From the NCBI GenBank assembly GCA_022695795.1, contig MU404078.1:392197-456196 (forward strand): a DNA stretch of 64,000 nucleotides. Reading direction: 5' to 3'. The position numbers and the translations under genes are program-made. Under the pieces are notes generated by a model, which saw only the letters and a list, made by a program, of their open reading frames with translations, had not been told where the DNA came from and did no database searches. Origin of the DNA: Biscogniauxia marginata. Its lineage: Eukaryota > Ascomycota > Sordariomycetes > Xylariales > Xylariaceae. Below are positions 1 to 11,515 of the stretch, piece after piece (the stretch's first letter is position 1; every line of letters starts with the position of its first letter).

Positions 1-1827
1 AACAGAGAGATTTGGCCTGAGGAAAGGAGGTGTAAAAACGGATTTCGCAATTCCTCTTCCTTTTTGTTCTTTTTTTCTTCTTTTTTTCTGTCTCGTCACT
101 CTTTGTCGTTTACATTGCATAATCGATCAAAAGCTTAACTCACAAGACAAAATAAACAGGAACGGGCAGCCCGTTCCCTACATGTATGACGACGGTATTT
201 TTGTTGGTAAGTGGGGCCCGACAAGGGGACGAGACGGGGAAGGGAAGGGTGGAGAGGAAAGGTTTTAAAGAAAGTAGGTAAAAAAAAAAAATTGTCGTGT
301 GTAAATTTATGTAATCGAATATTTTTCATTTCCGATCTGTTTGAAAACATGATGAGGTACTGCTTACTCTTGAAAACCGTCATTATTACATATAAACCGG
401 GCTGGAGTTAGAAGGGGGAAAAGGGTGGGTTAGTTAAGTGGGTTGGTAGGTAGGTAGGTAGGTAGGGATAGAAGGGAGAAGGAGGGCGTAGATTTAATTG
501 ATACACCTTCTCTCTCCCCTTCCGCCCCCGCTTGTTCATGTTTGTTTTGGAATAACCTTTTTTTTGTGAAGGGTCATCGTGAGGTAAGTAAGTTAGGTAT
601 AGATAGGTAGATGATGTAAGTTGCTATGAAGCATGATGTGAATTTAAGGACCGGGGTTACATGCAAGACAAATAGGACCGGCCCTTCAAGCTACAACGGT
701 GTCGGATTGATGGAAGTAGAGACTTGTTAAGGGGGTTGGTTATATAAGTGATTACATAGGTAGGTAGTGTGTAGGTATTTAATTAAAATAGAACCCTTAA
801 GAGAGCATTATATAAATGTATGAGTATAACTCATAATTTGAACACATCAAACAGGGTATCAAGTTAGTCTTTTTACTATCGTTCTCCTCATATTCGAGTG
901 GGTGGTTAACATGGTAATGCATTGTTGTATTGTACCGTCAACTTTCTCTTCCGTTCTATGTATATACAAGAGGGGGTTCGACTATGTGTGTGTGCCTTCA
1001 CCTGCGGTTTGAGTGAAGGCGTAGCCGGGGAGAGAAGAAAAAAAAATTACATACATGCAAAAGCTAGACGCACACGGAGGAAGAAGGGGGGGGAAAGAGG
1101 AAATGAATAGAAAACACGCCGGCCTCTATATAATGAACCACGCTTATCCACTCCATTTGCTCGTCCGTCCGCCCATCTCGTACACTCGCTGTGAAATGAT
1201 GTCCCCTTAACAGAATTTGTTCCAGCGTCAGGCTCGTGTTCCTTTCCTCTTCGGAGAAGGTGCGGGATGGGGGAGAAGGACGACGAAGGGGAGGGAGAAT
1301 TAGAAGTAAGAGCAAAGCCGTTGCGAAATAACGAGGTCCTTTGCTCACTCAATCCAATCGATACCCTCCGTTGTTTCCCTCCCTCCCTTCCTTTCCGACG
1401 AATCAGTATGTCTCCCTTTCTAAAGTATCTCTACAAGCAAGACGGGGATGGCTTCAAATTGATGTGTTCAATCCGACGCCTCTGTCCTTGTCTTTAAAAA
1501 AAAAGTGTTTATCGCGTTTCATATGCTCAAAGGAAAAAAAAGATCCCCACAACCTTGCTTAAATGCTTCGATCCCCTGGAGCCGTAGCGAGCAAAAAAAG
1601 GGCCGGCTCGTTGGGGGAAGCGGGCAAACATTCCAGACCGTAATACGTAGGAGTCGTGTAATAAAAGTTGTATGGGTAAAAGTGGTTGTTCCAAGAATCT
1701 GGTATAATCCAACGAATAAAAAGGGTAGTGTTTTGACTCTGGCCTTGTTTTCCCTTCAAAAAACGTTCATGTAGATGACAGATTGTAGTCTCGCCTTCCA
1801 GCAGCACCTGATCAGCCAAACATATCA
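1..1827. other. Gene-free flank with low-complexity tracts
   Basis: No reading frame here looks like a protein. The stretch is the 3' flank of the AHC1-like gene and holds poly-T tracts, a short (TAGG)n run at about 448-466 and scattered TAGGTA motifs. Short frames on both strands around 1050-1350 are proline/serine/arginine-rich and lack any family feature. Confidence 0.6.
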
Positions 1828-3810
1828 TCAAGCGGCATCAGGATTGATCGAATGACCCCGCCTGTGCTTTCCATTTCCTTTATCCTTGACAGGGCTCACG
1901 AAGGTGACATGCTTGCTATCATCTTTGCCCAGTCGTACTGTCGTCCCAGCTCCAGCGCCAGCAGAGCCGCGATGGTGCCGAAGGCCGCGAGCATGGTCGT
2001 CATCAATCTCTATCTCGTCGACATCGGAGATAGACTGCGCCCCAATACTATCGTCCACATCTGAGTCCGAGTCGGAATCGGCTACCGAGTCATCGTACTC
2101 GCCATCGTCGCTAACAAGTGACGGCGCGTTGTTGCTGACAGCGGTATTGGGACTCAATTCCGCACCGTCTAACATGTCCTCATCAAGAGTCACTTCTGGT
2201 TCGGGACCGGAAGTGACTTGCGGGGTTGGTGTTGGGACAGGAGTCGCGTATGGAACAACAGGGTATATACCTTTACTACTAGTAGGGCGCGTTGCGGCGA
2301 CAACCGGCGACATTGTAGCCCTCGCAGGAACGCGTACCCTGCCAGCCGCGAGAGACTGCGCTTGGCCGCTAGTACTGTTGATACTCCGCGGGCCCAATGC
2401 GTCAGCTTCCTCAGGCTCCTCGTCCTCGGGCGAAGAGAACTCGTCCAAGTCTATCTTAGTCTTGGCATCACTAACCAACGCGCCGAGATTGCCGTTAAAT
2501 CCCCGACTCTGGAGCAAACGCGAAAGGTACGGGGAGTCGGCCGACGGGGAAAACGTTGAGTTGGGCTTGGTCGGAGGCTGAGCTTTTGATGAGCTTTCGG
2601 GGGCGGTAGGAATTGACGACACGCCAGGTAACCGTCCCCTGCGGTAGAGATCTAAAGATTCCTGTATGCGACGCACGACCGAAAAGCAAGCCTCGGATTC
2701 AGACATGGCATTCTCACGCACAAGTGGGTGGACGAGTCCAGAAGGAGGAGTACTTTGGCTAGCAGGTTTCTCCTCCCCTACAATACCACCACCTTCGGCA
2801 ACTTCGATAGGGTGGCCACAGTGCACGGCAGCTTCCTCGTGGCTCTTAAAATCCCTCTTGTGAGCTATGCGACAATGGTTGATGAAGCCCTGTGTGCTCG
2901 AGAAGTTCTCACGATGACAATCTATGCAGACAAGTTTCACGGTTTTCCCGTCAGATCGCTTCAGGACGCAGGGTCCATTCTTGTCCTTGGGCGGGGGGTA
3001 ACCGCTCGAGAGAGCCTGGAGCTTCTGACCAGCCGTACCCCTTACAGGCCTACCCTTGCCTTGCAGTGCACCTAACTCGGCGAAGCTATTTCTCGTCGAT
3101 CTACCATCCATCGACGTCCGCAACCGCGACGTATCGGCTTGTGCTAGAGCCTCGACGTGCATGCCGTCAAACTTGGGATCTGGTATGAGCCACTTGGCGT
3201 AGTGTCGCGCATACGGACCATCGACGACACCGAACGGCGGCGCCCACTGAGGCAGCTTCTCGCCCGCTCTCGGTTGCAGGGCCGGGCCGGTCCCGTTGGT
3301 GATATTCAGCATCTGCTCGGGGGTTGGAACATTGACTGGATACGGTATCAGGTGACATCTGCGCAGTTGCTCCAAAGCGACCTGGCACTTGGCAAGTTCC
3401 TGATTGATTAAACGCAGCTCATCGTGTTTGAGTAAGATCTCGAGACTAAACTGCTGCTCAATAGCCTCCATCGCACGCTCCATATCGGGCTGTTCTAATC
3501 TCGGCAACGACGCACCCCCTTCCTTCACCGGCGACAGTGCCGCCTTCTTGGGCGGTTTTGGGCCATGACCATGCTCACCAGCATCTGTCCTCGGCCGCTT
3601 GGTCGCGGGAGTAGCAGCAGCGGGTTGCGATGCTATCGCAGCGTTGCTCTGCCTCCGTCGCTTGGGAGGCCGAGGTGGCGAAGCGGTGAGCGACGTTGTC
3701 GACGATATCCAAGGTTGCACAGGTTTGGCGAAGTCAAGCATGGGCTGGTCGACGGGCACTGTCTTATCGCTTCCCCTGGGATCTGAGCTCCAGAATCGGA
3801 ACATGAGCAT
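1828..3810 (-). CDS. AHC1-like C2H2 zinc-finger protein (ADA/SAGA-type HAT complex component)
   Basis: Single-exon gene of 660 residues. The clearest feature is an atypical C2H2 finger at residues 295-317 (C-X2-C-X13-H-X4-H), followed directly by a conserved block that includes SHEEAAVHCGHPIE (residues 323-336). This block is what I know from fungal proteins annotated as AHC1-like, the subunit that anchors the yeast ADA histone acetyltransferase complex. Other visible parts are a basic, proline-rich N-terminus with KR-rich nuclear-localisation-like patches (about 48-90), a predicted helical segment at about 108-150, and an acidic Asp/Ser tail near residues 580-605. The start is the most upstream in-frame ATG; a second ATG two codons later (MFRFW) is equally possible. 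The complex assignment comes from family knowledge, not from neighbours, which are unrelated. Confidence 0.72.
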   Translation of the reverse strand: MLMFRFWSSDPRGSDKTVPVDQPMLDFAKPVQPWISSTTSLTASPPRPPKRRRQSNAAIASQPAAATPATKRPRTDAGEHGHGPKPPKKAALSPVKEGGASLPRLEQPDMERAMEAIEQQFSLEILLKHDELRLINQELAKCQVALEQLRRCHLIPYPVNVPTPEQMLNITNGTGPALQPRAGEKLPQWAPPFGVVDGPYARHYAKWLIPDPKFDGMHVEALAQADTSRLRTSMDGRSTRNSFAELGALQGKGRPVRGTAGQKLQALSSGYPPPKDKNGPCVLKRSDGKTVKLVCIDCHRENFSSTQGFINHCRIAHKRDFKSHEEAAVHCGHPIEVAEGGGIVGEEKPASQSTPPSGLVHPLVRENAMSESEACFSVVRRIQESLDLYRRGRLPGVSSIPTAPESSSKAQPPTKPNSTFSPSADSPYLSRLLQSRGFNGNLGALVSDAKTKIDLDEFSSPEDEEPEEADALGPRSINSTSGQAQSLAAGRVRVPARATMSPVVAATRPTSSKGIYPVVPYATPVPTPTPQVTSGPEPEVTLDEDMLDGAELSPNTAVSNNAPSLVSDDGEYDDSVADSDSDSDVDDSIGAQSISDVDEIEIDDDHARGLRHHRGSAGAGAGTTVRLGKDDSKHVTFVSPVKDKGNGKHRRGHSINPDAA

Positions 3811-6800
3811 ACCCGACCGGGGAAATGAGATGGTCTAAATCGACAGAAGGCGACGGCGAGTGTCGTCGACGAGGAGTGGTTGTCTTTCCGTCTCGCGAAC
3901 GGGGTGGCCAGGGGGGGGGGGGGACGGGGAGAGTGCAGGAGACCCAGGCCAGGGTTGATAGGTACAAGGTGAGAGAAGGTTGGACGGGGGGGAGAGAAGC
4001 CCGTGTCAGATGTGCGACGCCAAATGGAAGAGCCAGGCAATTGCCAGGCAAGGCTGACGTAACTTGGGCGGGTGGACTCGCTGAGCTGCAGGTGGTGAGT
4101 GTACGATCGGGGGGATCGGGACGGTCCAACGAATGCGATCAAGTCCTGCGCCCCTAGACCCGCTTGGCAGCAACAACACGGTCAATCCAGAAGGCGGTGG
4201 CAGCTTCGTACGTGGTTGGGGCGATCCACGAACACAAGAAAAGGCGTAGGTGTGATGTGGCCACCGTCAATTTGTCAAGGGCCAGAGGCCAGAAAAGCCA
4301 ACCGGGACTCAGGCTGAGTCAGGCCCAGGTCGGGACAGGTCGGGCAAGAGAGATTGCGCAAACCAGAGGGAGGCCAGAGGGAGGCTAGAGACAGGCCGGA
4401 CAATCACTGTGAGGCAGTGCAGACTGAAGCCGGTAATGCTTGCGCGTAAATTAAATAAAAATAGGTCAGGGTATATTCGATCATTCAGTCCTGGTTGGTT
4501 GCGACCGGCGACAAGCGACGACGTCCTTTGAGCGCGAATCAATAAACTGTCGGGCTACGAGCGAAAGAGAAGGCAAAAGCATGAGAACCCATCAAAGGTG
4601 GCGTATTAAAAGATAAGAAGTGCGTGCGCGTATATTCTCTCTGTCTCTCTCTTTCTCTCTTGTTCGGGGGGTTTTTTGTTGCGATCGGGGGACAAATAAA
4701 TGAGCGATGCAAAAGAGCCCCAGGCAGGTTTGTAAGAGGGAATGGGGGTGTGTAAGTGAGAGAGAGAAAGAGGGCGCAAAAGGGAGGGCAGAGAAGTTGT
4801 TTAGTGGAGAGAGAAAAAGTTAAATGCGCAAATCGCAAAAGGAATGCGTGAAAGTGTATTAATTAAATGTAAAGGTAATGTAGCAGCAAATGAATCGTCT
4901 TTTTTTCGGTAATATCGTTGCGACGCAGATTGATAATAGATGGGCTGGCTATGTCAAGTGGTAGGTAAAGTTGTAGTTAGCAGGTAGGTGGGTGGATAGG
5001 TAGACGAGATAGATAGGTAGATAGACGGGTGTGCGCGCCCGGCAGAGGTATGTAGAAAATAAAAATAAAAAAGTTGGAATCGCATGTAATGCTCCAGGTT
5101 AAGGGGTGGTGGTGATTGTCCTCCCGTTTCTCTCTGTTAATGCTGTGAGAGAATGCGTTGAATGGACGAATGAATGCGACAGGGGGCAAGGAAGGGATGC
5201 TGGTCTGTCCTCGGGTGGGAAAAAGTGGGCAACCTGAAAGAGAGAAAGAATGTTCCAAGTTTGGAGGCCTGGGCCACCACCACCTTGGATCCCCGGGGGA
5301 TTGATCCTGTGGGGGGGAGCGATTTGGCAGGGCCACCGGGCCACCGTCCAGAAAGCACACAGGGACATACCAGAAGAGGTGGTGTGAAAGGCCCCAATCC
5401 ACTCTAGCGCTGTCAGTAGTGTGTGGTGGCTCGTGTAATAAGAAAAGGAGATGATGCGCCGGTGGGCGGTTGATAAGTGGGCCCAATAAAACTGACTTTT
5501 GCCTAGTCCGACCGCCGCAGCGCCGTCAATGTTTCGTATTGGATAGCCAGCACTATCATGTAGCTGAGAGGTTAAAGCGATTGCGATACTTTCTCGCTAG
5601 ATACCTACCTACCTAAGTGTTTGCCTACTGTAGGCCTAGGCAGACATCTTTGAAGGCTATGCCTATACGCTTCATCTCACTAGAGAAAAATCAGGATCGC
5701 GGGATGCGACTAATAAAAAGAGTGTGGTTGTAGGATTGGCATTTGGCATGTTGGAGGACGGTATACATACGTGCCTGGGATGTATTGGATGTGTACGGAT
5801 AGTACTTAGACTATACCGGCGAGATACATTACTGGGACACAAGGCAGAGACATCCCTCCACCACCCTTTACAGACACACACTCTCTCTCTCTGATAAGGC
5901 TATCATCACATACATATCGAAGGTGTGTGTGTGTCTGTGTGTGTGTGCACTCATGTCGCTCGTAGGCAGGCAGAATCATAAATCACTTGATGTAGGTCTA
6001 ATAAACCGTCGACATGCACGGCGCGGTACACCCCAAAAGCGCCATGTAATATGGAGTTCAATACAAGCAATTATTACGACGCGCACTCCTAATATTATTG
6101 CCTACATGTACTTCATGTTACCCACGTACCTTGGTTAGAGAAGTGTCGAGATAGGCTCGCATACTTACTGTAATGACATATAAGCTGCCTATATATTCAT
6201 TTTCGTATCCTCTAGCAGGCTAACGTTAAGTCTACGAAACTGCAAGCGTAACTACATAGGTAGGCTGATAGGCTACGTATGTAGATATCACAGACAGGCC
6301 TTGCCGACATATCCAGACAGATAGAAGCCAGACCAGGCAGATCCGGAACTGGGGTATGTCGAATGACAAGCGCCTTAAGCTAGGCTGAGTCGCCGTAAAT
6401 GCAGTTTCAAGCAACCCTCCTACATACTGACCTACATAGAGGTAGAGAGGCACTTATATATGTAGGTAAGAGCACATGCATATGAAAACATGTCGTATTA
6501 CAGACGTAGATATAGGACAAAAATGTAACCCAATGAATACGCAGGCCGGTTTAACCTCAACTACCAAAGACGATCAATCTAGGACTTTCAGGACATGTAG
6601 ATAGCCGCTCGAAAATGCTCTACCACAAGTCTTGAAAATGGGTATAAGTCGTTCTCTTTTTAAAGAGGGGTTTTTCTTCTTAAATCGGCATCGTGTCCCG
6701 ATGTTGTTTCATTCAAGAATTTACTTGGTAGCAACCACCTGCCATCTATCTCTACCTGCTACCGACGTGTTGATGTATATAGACGTGATAGCTAGTGACC

Positions 6801-7942
6801 AATATTGAATCCTTCATGTTAAGACATGACTCACAAGACTCACAGTCTCGATTAGGTAGGTAGGTAACAACTGATTACCATTTCTTCGAGAGGAGCTCCT
6901 GTAGGATTTATATTTAGGATTTATGCTTATCCCCAAAGGGCGATATCGCGAATAATGTTGATAACCAACGGTAGATCTCAGCCCGGACAGCGAAAGGGAA
7001 AAGGGGGGTCCACTCGAGAGTCTTGGCAGAAGCACCGACGAAATGTGGCTGCAGATTGTGCATATTATGACAAGGACCAGCATGCAAGGATCAACCAATG
7101 GTGTGTGTCAGAGTCGTCCAACCTAAGAAGCTTCCGCTCGCACTGACCACCCGACCCTGAAGCTCGGTTCTCCTCTTGAAGGTTGAAACTTGAAACTTAG
7201 ACGAGCTTGCGATAATCAGAGATCTTGGAGATGAAACTTGTCTGCATGACATTGATATATCTCATCAGAGTATGCTTTTCAGGCAAAATGCGTGATGTGT
7301 ACCTAAATGTATACCTAACTGTACCTTAGTAGAACCCGCCCCCCCAAGATCGCATTGTCCCGTTGACAGGCAAGACAAGTAGTATGTTATGCATTATGTA
7401 TGATCATGGTACCAACCCGTGTTTTAAACCATCCCGCGTCTTCGGCCACATTAATCAATACGATTAAGCTTCAACTTGGAAAGCTCCTCTATAACTAGGA
7501 TTGGGTTAGTCTTCTAAATTCGCATGACGCATACGGCGTACATGTAGAAACCTGTAGTAATTAAATGCAAACGGACTGAAAGATTAAAGTACGCTCAAGC
7601 AACTTAGAGTGACGACATACATGTACATGCCAGGTATGTTATAGTAAGACGCTCGTTTTTTGAATCTCAAGCTAAGGTAAGGTACAGTAGGGGTACATGT
7701 AGGGAACTAATAGCTGAATTGCCCGCTATCTGCAGTTGATAACGGACTATCGATAAGATATGCCATTCCACAATTTTCCCCAGCTCACTAACCTTAAGGT
7801 ACTAACTTACCTACCATTCACTCATATCCACCTTACCTTTCACTCACCATAGAACCATTTCGCGACTAATGTACTTACTCGGCGAATCTCCAAAACCCCA
7901 AGATTTCAAGTCAGAGACGTGATCTGCTATCCGTCGGCGATC
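3811..7942. other. 4.1 kb intergenic region, no gene recognised
   Basis: This region separates the 5' ends of two divergently transcribed genes. It contains a 13-base poly-G run (about 3910-3922), GA/CT-rich tracts near 4630-4800, GT repeats near 5920-5945, and many copies of TAGGTA/TACCTA. Several frames over 80 codons exist on the minus strand (for example 4977-5486), but they are biased Pro/His/Ser translations with no recognisable domain. I see no RNA gene. Confidence 0.55.
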
Positions 7943-8770
7943 ATGGCCGCACAGGTAAAGCCTCAAGACGGCCAAAAGAGCCAAAGCCACGACTCGAAGG
8001 CGACGAAGCGAAAGCGCATGGACATCGAGAGCGACCTCGAGAGTGACATCAACCGTACGGCTCCCACCAACAAGAGGCCATGTCTCGAACTAAGCCTGAA
8101 CCTCTCGTCCAAAGATGATGCGAAAGCGCTAGGGGCTGTTGAATCCAGATACGACATCCAACTTCAATCCGTGCTATCGTCCTCCAAGATCCAACAGCGG
8201 GTCTCCGCCTTGTTGCGACATCTCGCGTCACCATCAGCATCGTCAGATCACGATCACGATCACGATCACCCCTCTCCCATACCGACAGCCGTCGTAGCCA
8301 CAAACGGCAAGCCGAAGACGAGATTATCTATATTACGCGCCCGAGCGCCCGACGCCGGCAAATTGATATCGATAGCCGAGATCGCGAAGCGCGAGTTAGA
8401 GAAGGGCGATTCGCTGGGTGGAGATGCAGGCCACTGGTACCAATACATCGCGCTAGGCGAGGAAAAAAAGGAGAGGCCTCGTGGTGAGGGCAGGACTATT
8501 ATTGAGGAGACCGTGCTGGGTGGTCCGAACGCTCAAGATCACAACTCCGACAAAGACAAAGATAACGACGGCGATAGGGACGAGGAAGAGGACGAGGATG
8601 ATTTCGAAGTCATGAAGACGCCGTTCGAAAGAGCCATCGAAGGCCGACCGCTGGTTAGAGCAGTACCTGTCATGAGTTTATTCCTCTCGCGGGTGTCCGT
8701 CGAGGAGTTGAAGAAAAGGTACGGGGAACAGACGAACACCCTTCCGATATCGAAAATAAAACCAAAATAA
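7943..8770 (+). CDS. Alba-like DNA/RNA-binding domain protein
   Basis: Single-exon gene of 275 residues, started at the ATG at 7943 (MAAQVKPQDG); the frame is open 24 bases further up but without an ATG. After a basic N-terminus with a KRKR nuclear-localisation-like motif, the protein shows the pattern of fungal Alba-like proteins: a segment beginning SSSKIQQRVSALLRHL, a core strand/helix pair (RLSILRARAPDAGKLISIAE), an acidic Asp/Glu run, and the C-terminal block FEVMKTPFERAIEGRP through VPVMSLFLSRVS. The family binds nucleic acid and includes RNase P/MRP subunits; which RNA or DNA this one binds is not known to me. A (GATCAC)n stretch encodes an Asp-His repeat near residue 105. Confidence 0.75.
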   Translation: MAAQVKPQDGQKSQSHDSKATKRKRMDIESDLESDINRTAPTNKRPCLELSLNLSSKDDAKALGAVESRYDIQLQSVLSSSKIQQRVSALLRHLASPSASSDHDHDHDHPSPIPTAVVATNGKPKTRLSILRARAPDAGKLISIAEIAKRELEKGDSLGGDAGHWYQYIALGEEKKERPRGEGRTIIEETVLGGPNAQDHNSDKDKDNDGDRDEEEDEDDFEVMKTPFERAIEGRPLVRAVPVMSLFLSRVSVEELKKRYGEQTNTLPISKIKPK

Positions 8771-9323
8771 GGGGATACAAGGCATACGAACGAGTTAAAC
8801 GACAGAAGCCGGGCATGTACGATGTTCACTTTTGGACGTGCCGAGCTTTTTGCGAGACAGGGAGATAGGAACTGTAGGTTTGTCACTGATTCTCCGCGGC
8901 ATACGCACGAACATCAGGGGAACCCAGATTTGGACAGATGCATATGACCTCAAAATGCCACCGTGCATAGTAAACAACCTCCCAATGCTTGGTGGAGCAA
9001 TGCCTTCAAGAACAATACAATGATACCCATTACCAATGCCAAAGAAAGGGCGCCTACCGAGTGAACGATGCTGTGCTAAGTACCACACATGCCATATTTA
9101 CAGGCCTTATTCCTTTTCCCTCTTACCGAACTAGTAAATACATTCTTCTTCGTACAGTCTCTCTTGTCGTTGTCATCCATTCTCTCCCCCCTTTACTCCT
9201 GTTGTTGGGCCAGGTAGGGGCTCGCGCATAATCCAATCTTGGCGAGCGTCCGTCTCATATCATCGTCCGCATTGGGCTCGCTTGTCGATACCGTACCGTC
9301 TCCCCAGCACGTCGCGTTCATTC
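8771..9323. other. Convergent intergenic region, nothing seen
   Basis: This is the space between the 3' ends of the Alba-like gene and VTC1. Overlapping short frames on both strands have no recognisable content. Confidence 0.5.
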
Positions 9324-9824
9324 CTAGTGCTTCTTTCCGCCCCCAGAGCCGGAGTACGATATGCGCAGGACGAAATTGACAACAACGGCCAGCAGGAGTA
9401 TGATGGCTAGTATGGTAGGCCCAAAGCGATCGTCGAAACCGGCCTGGCCCCTCACACGTATCGACTTTGCACGCCAATGATAAGTAGCCAAAGCATATAT
9501 CATGGTGAGCATGGAGACGCCAGTAAATAGGAAGGCGGAGATGAAGGCCGGGCGATCACCGAAGTTGAGCATACCGATGGCCAGAGCGCCCAGGATGACG
9601 GTGAAGTTGAGCCATGACAAAAAGGTGCGCTCGTTGGCGAAGAAGACCTTGGGCTCGACGCGGGTCGGGAGTGCTATCCGCTTGCCTGCGTACGGAGTAT
9701 CCTAACGTTAGTCGCTTCTGTTGAGACTGTATCGCGCCAAGCTAAGAGTCGGGGATAGATTTTCTTGTCCCTTCTCTTTTGTTTACGTACCCGGGGCGGT
9801 TTGGAGAAGTGGCTGGCTCGACAT
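9324..9824 (-). CDS. VTC1: Vacuolar transporter chaperone 1 (polyphosphate polymerase complex subunit)
   Basis: Two exons on the minus strand: 9824-9791 and 9685-9324, joined over a 105 bp intron (donor GTACGT, branch point CTAAC, acceptor CGCAG). The product is 131 residues, against 129 in yeast Vtc1. Three transmembrane helices are visible at about 34-52, 58-79 and 100-122 (DUF202 fold). K24, E30, R31 and R83 fall exactly at the charged positions that matter for polyphosphate channelling in yeast Vtc1, which strongly supports the spliced model. VTC1 is the small membrane subunit of the VTC complex that makes polyphosphate in the vacuolar membrane. Two CACGTG sites lie about 470 and 530 bp upstream (see the regulatory entry). 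Confidence 0.93.
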
Positions 9825-10711
9825 TTCGGGGTAAATGGCAGCTGACAAGCGGCCAGTTAACAAGGATAAAAGTGAATAAATAATCCCGATGATTGGGCTC
9901 GTTAACTTGCCAAGCTAAGGTTTGCGGCCAATCAATCGTACGCAAACGCTGGACGCCGCAGTTGTTGATGCGTGATAGCAATAATGAGCGATGATGTTTC
10001 TCGTGTTATTCTCTCCTCCGTGTTTATACGGGACGGTGGCGACGATAGAAAGAAAAGCTGGGAAATGATGCCGGGGGAGAAAGGAAAAAAGAAGAGGGAA
10101 CTAGTGGAACAGAAAGCGCAAGAATACGAGACCACGAGATTTCTACCACCTACGACAGAAGAAAAAAGCACGATGACGATAAAGCAAAAGCTTCAACCCC
10201 GATTATTTACCAATTGAGACTTGGAGCGCACCCGGACTACCTACCGGACTAAGGGGGGTCTGAGGGTACAGAGGTACAACATGCGGTGCCCCACGTGGTA
10301 ACTTCCTGTGCTCTGAATGGCTCAGCACGCATTTGGGGTTACTGTGGTGAAGCTTTCACGTGCACACTTGCCCCGCGTGTTTCAATTGTAGAGAACCTAC
10401 TATCCGGGATTTATGAAACCATGTTAGTAGCAATGCCCCGGAAACAGAATAAGGATATGTACGGAGTTACTGAGGTCCGTGCAACATGCAACATGCCGTA
10501 AATTCTCCATAGGAGAGAAGGCTGAACCCAAATCTTCACAAGCAAGGCTACCGAAATATCAAGCCCAACACAGCGCAACAGCACCTTATCGTACCAATAC
10601 CATCGGTCGCGAGATTACTAAACAGATACACGAAGTCTTTCGAACATTTCCTGTCAATTTGTGACTCTAATTGCGTTTCCGCCGACCTATTTGCCACAGT
10701 TCCCTTTCAAA
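9825..10711. other. Divergent promoter region of VTC1 and the Tctex1 gene
   Basis: This stretch holds the two CACGTG sites. Apart from these I see no coding or RNA feature; frames at 9972-10217 and 10286-10501 have no family-like content. Confidence 0.5.
10292..10362. promoter_or_regulatory. Pair of CACGTG palindromes upstream of VTC1
   Basis: CACGTG occurs at 10292-10297 and again at 10357-10362. They lie in the 887 bp divergent region between VTC1 (minus) and the dynein light chain gene (plus). Pho4 in yeast and NUC-1 in Neurospora bind CACGTG, and VTC genes belong to the yeast PHO regulon, so phosphate-responsive control of VTC1 is a reasonable inference. CACGTG is also a general bHLH site. 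Confidence 0.4.
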
Positions 10712-11515
10712 ATGGCCTCACAAACCAATGCTGTACGAAACCACTCATCGGGACCGTCTTGGTCCATCTTCGACCTTATCTGCGCAGCGCGCTAACAAGG
10801 AAACTTACAGCCTATTAACCCTACGAGACTGAGGCAAATTGCTATGGATGTACGTCCCACCTGCGTTGTAACGCCTTCGCATAACCAACCTCCCCCCTTA
10901 GTAAACACCCGAGGGGCTTTGCCGGACGTGAGGTCACCAAGCGTCATGATCGTTGATGGCTAAGGGATCATAAAAACTTTCTACAGGCTTGTCACGCCGC
11001 CATTGGAAGCGCCGATTACTACGAGCATTCGAAAGTCGAGGGCTGGAACTCCACCATCATCGTACGTCTCCTTTCCACTCGTGTCTTCCCCCTCCCTACT
11101 CCTCCCTACTCTGTTGGCCGGCTTCGTCACAAGACACTGACCCCTTCTCGTGTGCCCCTCACGCTAGAACTCCATCCTCCGCGCTGTAATATCCGAGTCG
11201 ACGCCATCGGGCTCGCAGAGCCCGGCGCACAAATACGTGGTCAACAGCACGATCGTGCAGCACCTAGTGCCGACGTCGGCGCTCAACAAGCCCAAGGGCG
11301 GCACCGAGGCGCGGGCCGACGAGCCACGCATCAGCACGAGCAGCGACGTTGCGACGGGCACCGACGGCAAGCCGCACGTCGGCCGCCGCGGCATGCACTC
11401 GGCCACCCAGGCCTTCTGGAACGAGAAGACGGACGGCATGTGGAGCTTCAAGTACGACGGCGGCGAGGGGAAGGGCATGGACGTCGTTATCAGCGTCATC
11501 TGGATCGGTATATAA
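10712..11515 (+). CDS. Tctex1-type dynein light chain
   Basis: Four exons: 10712-10732, 10811-10849, 10987-11061 and 11168-11515. All three donors are GTACG(A/T), and CTAAC is visible in intron 1. The junctions are in phase and give 160 residues. The order is a short leader, the helix RLRQIAMDACHAAI, the segment YYEHSKVEGWNSTIINSILR, KYVVNSTIVQH, and the closing strand region TQAFWNEKTDGMWSFKYDGG through DVVISVIWIGI. This is the Tctex1/DYNLT pattern: helix, then NxIv strand, YVVnctI, WN...DG..sf.y. The protein is a cargo-adaptor light chain of cytoplasmic dynein. A 20-residue linker between the HVVPTSALNK-like segment and the WN strand is Ala/Thr-rich, typical of the longer fungal forms. The very small first exons are why only the last one is obvious as an open frame. 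Confidence 0.85.

Noticed and set aside
4977..5486. 169-codon minus-strand frame
   Set aside because: His/Pro-rich low-complexity translation, no domain, no splice-supported extension.
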